Assembly: GCA_004559845.1 (NCBI GenBank)
Contig: SFWW01000002.1
Coordinates: 1-45,700, forward strand
Length of the DNA stretch: 45,700 nt
Reading direction: 5' to 3'
From: a bacterium
GTDB lineage: Bacteria; Bacteroidota; Bacteroidia; Bacteroidales; Muribaculaceae
Position numbers and translations under genes: made by a program. The notes beneath the pieces are model-generated. The model made no database searches and was not told the DNA's origin. It saw only the letters and a list, made by a program, of their open reading frames with translations. Numbering within the stretch: position 1 is the stretch's first letter; the number at the start of each line of letters is the position of its first letter. Positions 44,860-45,700 of the stretch are shown one piece after another.

Positions 44860-45528
44860 ATGAAACGCATTATCGTAATTCTTTTAGCCTTCGTAGCAGT
44901 GTCGGCTGTGGCACAGGAGCAGAAAAAGCCGGTCAACCCCGATGTGTATTATGCTCGCCGCGCCACCCTGTTCGACTTGCTGCCGGTGTATTCCTCCGAT
45001 ATCATCATGCTGGGCAATAGCCTTACCGATGGAGCGGAATGGAACGAATTGTTCAATAATTGTCACGTGAAAAATCGTGGCATCGTGGGCGACATTATCC
45101 CCGGTTTCTACGAAAGAATGGAACCTATTTTGAAAGGGCAACCCCGCAAAATTTTTGTGTTGGGGGGCATCAACGATATTTCGCACCGCCTTTCTGCCGA
45201 TAGTGTGGCAAGTGCAATGAACGAATTGCTCACATTGATTCAAACCCGCTGCCCCAACACCGAGCTCTACGTGCAAAGCATCCTGCCGTTCAACAACGAA
45301 GTGCGCCTTTGGAAGAGTTTGCAAGGATGTGAAGCTGTGGTGCCCGAAGCAAATGCAAAAATCAAAAAATTGTGCCAAGAAAAAAACATTCCATTCATCG
45401 ACATTTATTCGCTGATGGTGGATGAAAAAGGCAATTTGAAAAAAGAATACACCAACGACGGACTCCACCTCATGGGCCCCGCCTACCTCATCTGGCGCGA
45501 TGCCCTCCTCCCCTACGTCAACAAATAA
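44860..45528 (+). CDS. Secreted SGNH/GDSL hydrolase
   Basis: A 222-residue exported esterase-like protein. The start at 44860 is chosen because it begins a signal peptide (MKRIIVILLAFVAVSAVAQ); an upstream in-frame ATG would cover the hairpin at 44811-44848. SGNH blocks are present: MLGNSLTDG with nucleophile S54, VGD around 76-78 (block II Gly), LGGIND (102-106, block III) and DGLHL with D200 and H203 (block V). It could remove O-acetyl groups from sugars; next to murQ, O-acetyl-MurNAc or sialic acid are possible substrates, but this is inference. Confidence 0.82.
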   Translation: MKRIIVILLAFVAVSAVAQEQKKPVNPDVYYARRATLFDLLPVYSSDIIMLGNSLTDGAEWNELFNNCHVKNRGIVGDIIPGFYERMEPILKGQPRKIFVLGGINDISHRLSADSVASAMNELLTLIQTRCPNTELYVQSILPFNNEVRLWKSLQGCEAVVPEANAKIKKLCQEKNIPFIDIYSLMVDEKGNLKKEYTNDGLHLMGPAYLIWRDALLPYVNK

Positions 45529-45565
45529 TCCCCCTCGCAACACGCTCGGGAATCACCCTTATAGC

Positions 45566-45600
45566 GAAAGGCTGCCGCACATTCTCGGTAGCCTTTCTTT
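45566..45600 (+). terminator. Terminator after the SGNH hydrolase gene
   Basis: A 12-bp stem (45566-45577 with 45586-45597, one G-T pair), an 8-base loop and a TTT tail. It lies 38 bases after the stop codon. Confidence 0.75.
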
Positions 45601-45633
45601 AGTAAGCATCCGAAATAAGCCGGCTTTTGGGGG

Positions 45634-45672
45634 AGCAAAACTTTGGCGAACTTTGCGCCAAAAAGTTTTGCT
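45634..45672. repeat. Inverted repeat just before the last start codon
   Basis: AGCAAAACTTTGGCG (45634-45648) is nearly the reverse complement of 45656-45672, with two extra bases in the second arm and a 7-base loop. The loop holds a one-mismatch -7 element (GAACTTTG). It directly abuts the ATG at 45673, so it could control that gene. Confidence 0.6.
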
Positions 45673-45700
45673 ATGTTTAATCTGAATGAAAACAACCGAT
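45673..45700 (+). CDS. Possible start of a gene cut by the window edge
   Basis: Nine codons (MFNLNENNR) remain open to the window end. The MF-x-L-x4-R start is seen in IS66-type TnpB proteins, but no tnpA-like gene lies upstream and nine residues cannot decide. Confidence 0.3.

Overview
The window looks like a chromosomal segment of a Bacteroidales bacterium, most plausibly a gut lineage such as Muribaculaceae or a neighbour; the family is an inference. The evidence is Bacteroidetes-type promoters (TTTG, 20 bases, TAnnTTTG), secreted proteins with T9SS-type C-terminal tails, DUF5106, DUF4922, DUF5009 and WG-repeat proteins, and a T. forsythia-like murT-murK-murQ gene order. Almost all genes are on the + strand; asd and one small ORF are on the - strand.

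Layout. 1-446 is AT-rich leader DNA with a good promoter. 447-5213 is a two-gene cassette: a secreted beta-propeller protein and a large secreted N-acetylmuramoyl-L-alanine amidase-like protein. 5468-21896 is mostly housekeeping: TrmH-family methyltransferase, long-chain acyl-CoA synthetase, release factor 2 (prfB), argB, WG-repeat protein, asd (-), mtgA, a small - strand ORF, a DUF5106-like protein, DoxX-like protein, mnmA, a bifunctional-nuclease/UVR protein, a nucleoside permease, rsmE, kdsA and a TPR protein. A tRNA-Val(TAC) lies at 22214-22288. 22732-26075 is a second copy of the propeller-amidase cassette. 26307-45528 is a large sugar and peptidoglycan-salvage region.

How the salvage genes fit together (family knowledge plus inference). 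Three secreted amidase-fold proteins could strip stem peptides from peptidoglycan. NamZ (DUF1343) would release MurNAc from glycan ends. AmpG would import anhydro-muropeptides and a MurT-like protein would import MurNAc. MurK would phosphorylate MurNAc, and MurQ would split MurNAc-6-P into GlcNAc-6-P and D-lactate. The D-lactate dehydrogenase-like FAD/Fe-S protein, two genes upstream of murK, could oxidise that D-lactate. In the same run of genes lie two tandem glycosyltransferase-2 paralogues, a HIT/GalT-like DUF4922 protein and a SpoIID/LytB protein without a visible signal peptide; their place in the pathway is unknown.

Most notable points. (1) The MurT-like transporter carries a Sel1-repeat domain of about 200 residues inserted before its last membrane segment. 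(2) prfB has the textbook programmed +1 frameshift site, but is then followed by a second, unexplained frame change with loss of roughly 20-25 residues of domain 1. (3) A perfect 7-bp-period tandem array of about 21 units sits just upstream of prfB. (4) The propeller-amidase cassette is duplicated. (5) A second BadF/NagK-type kinase has an altered phosphate-binding loop.
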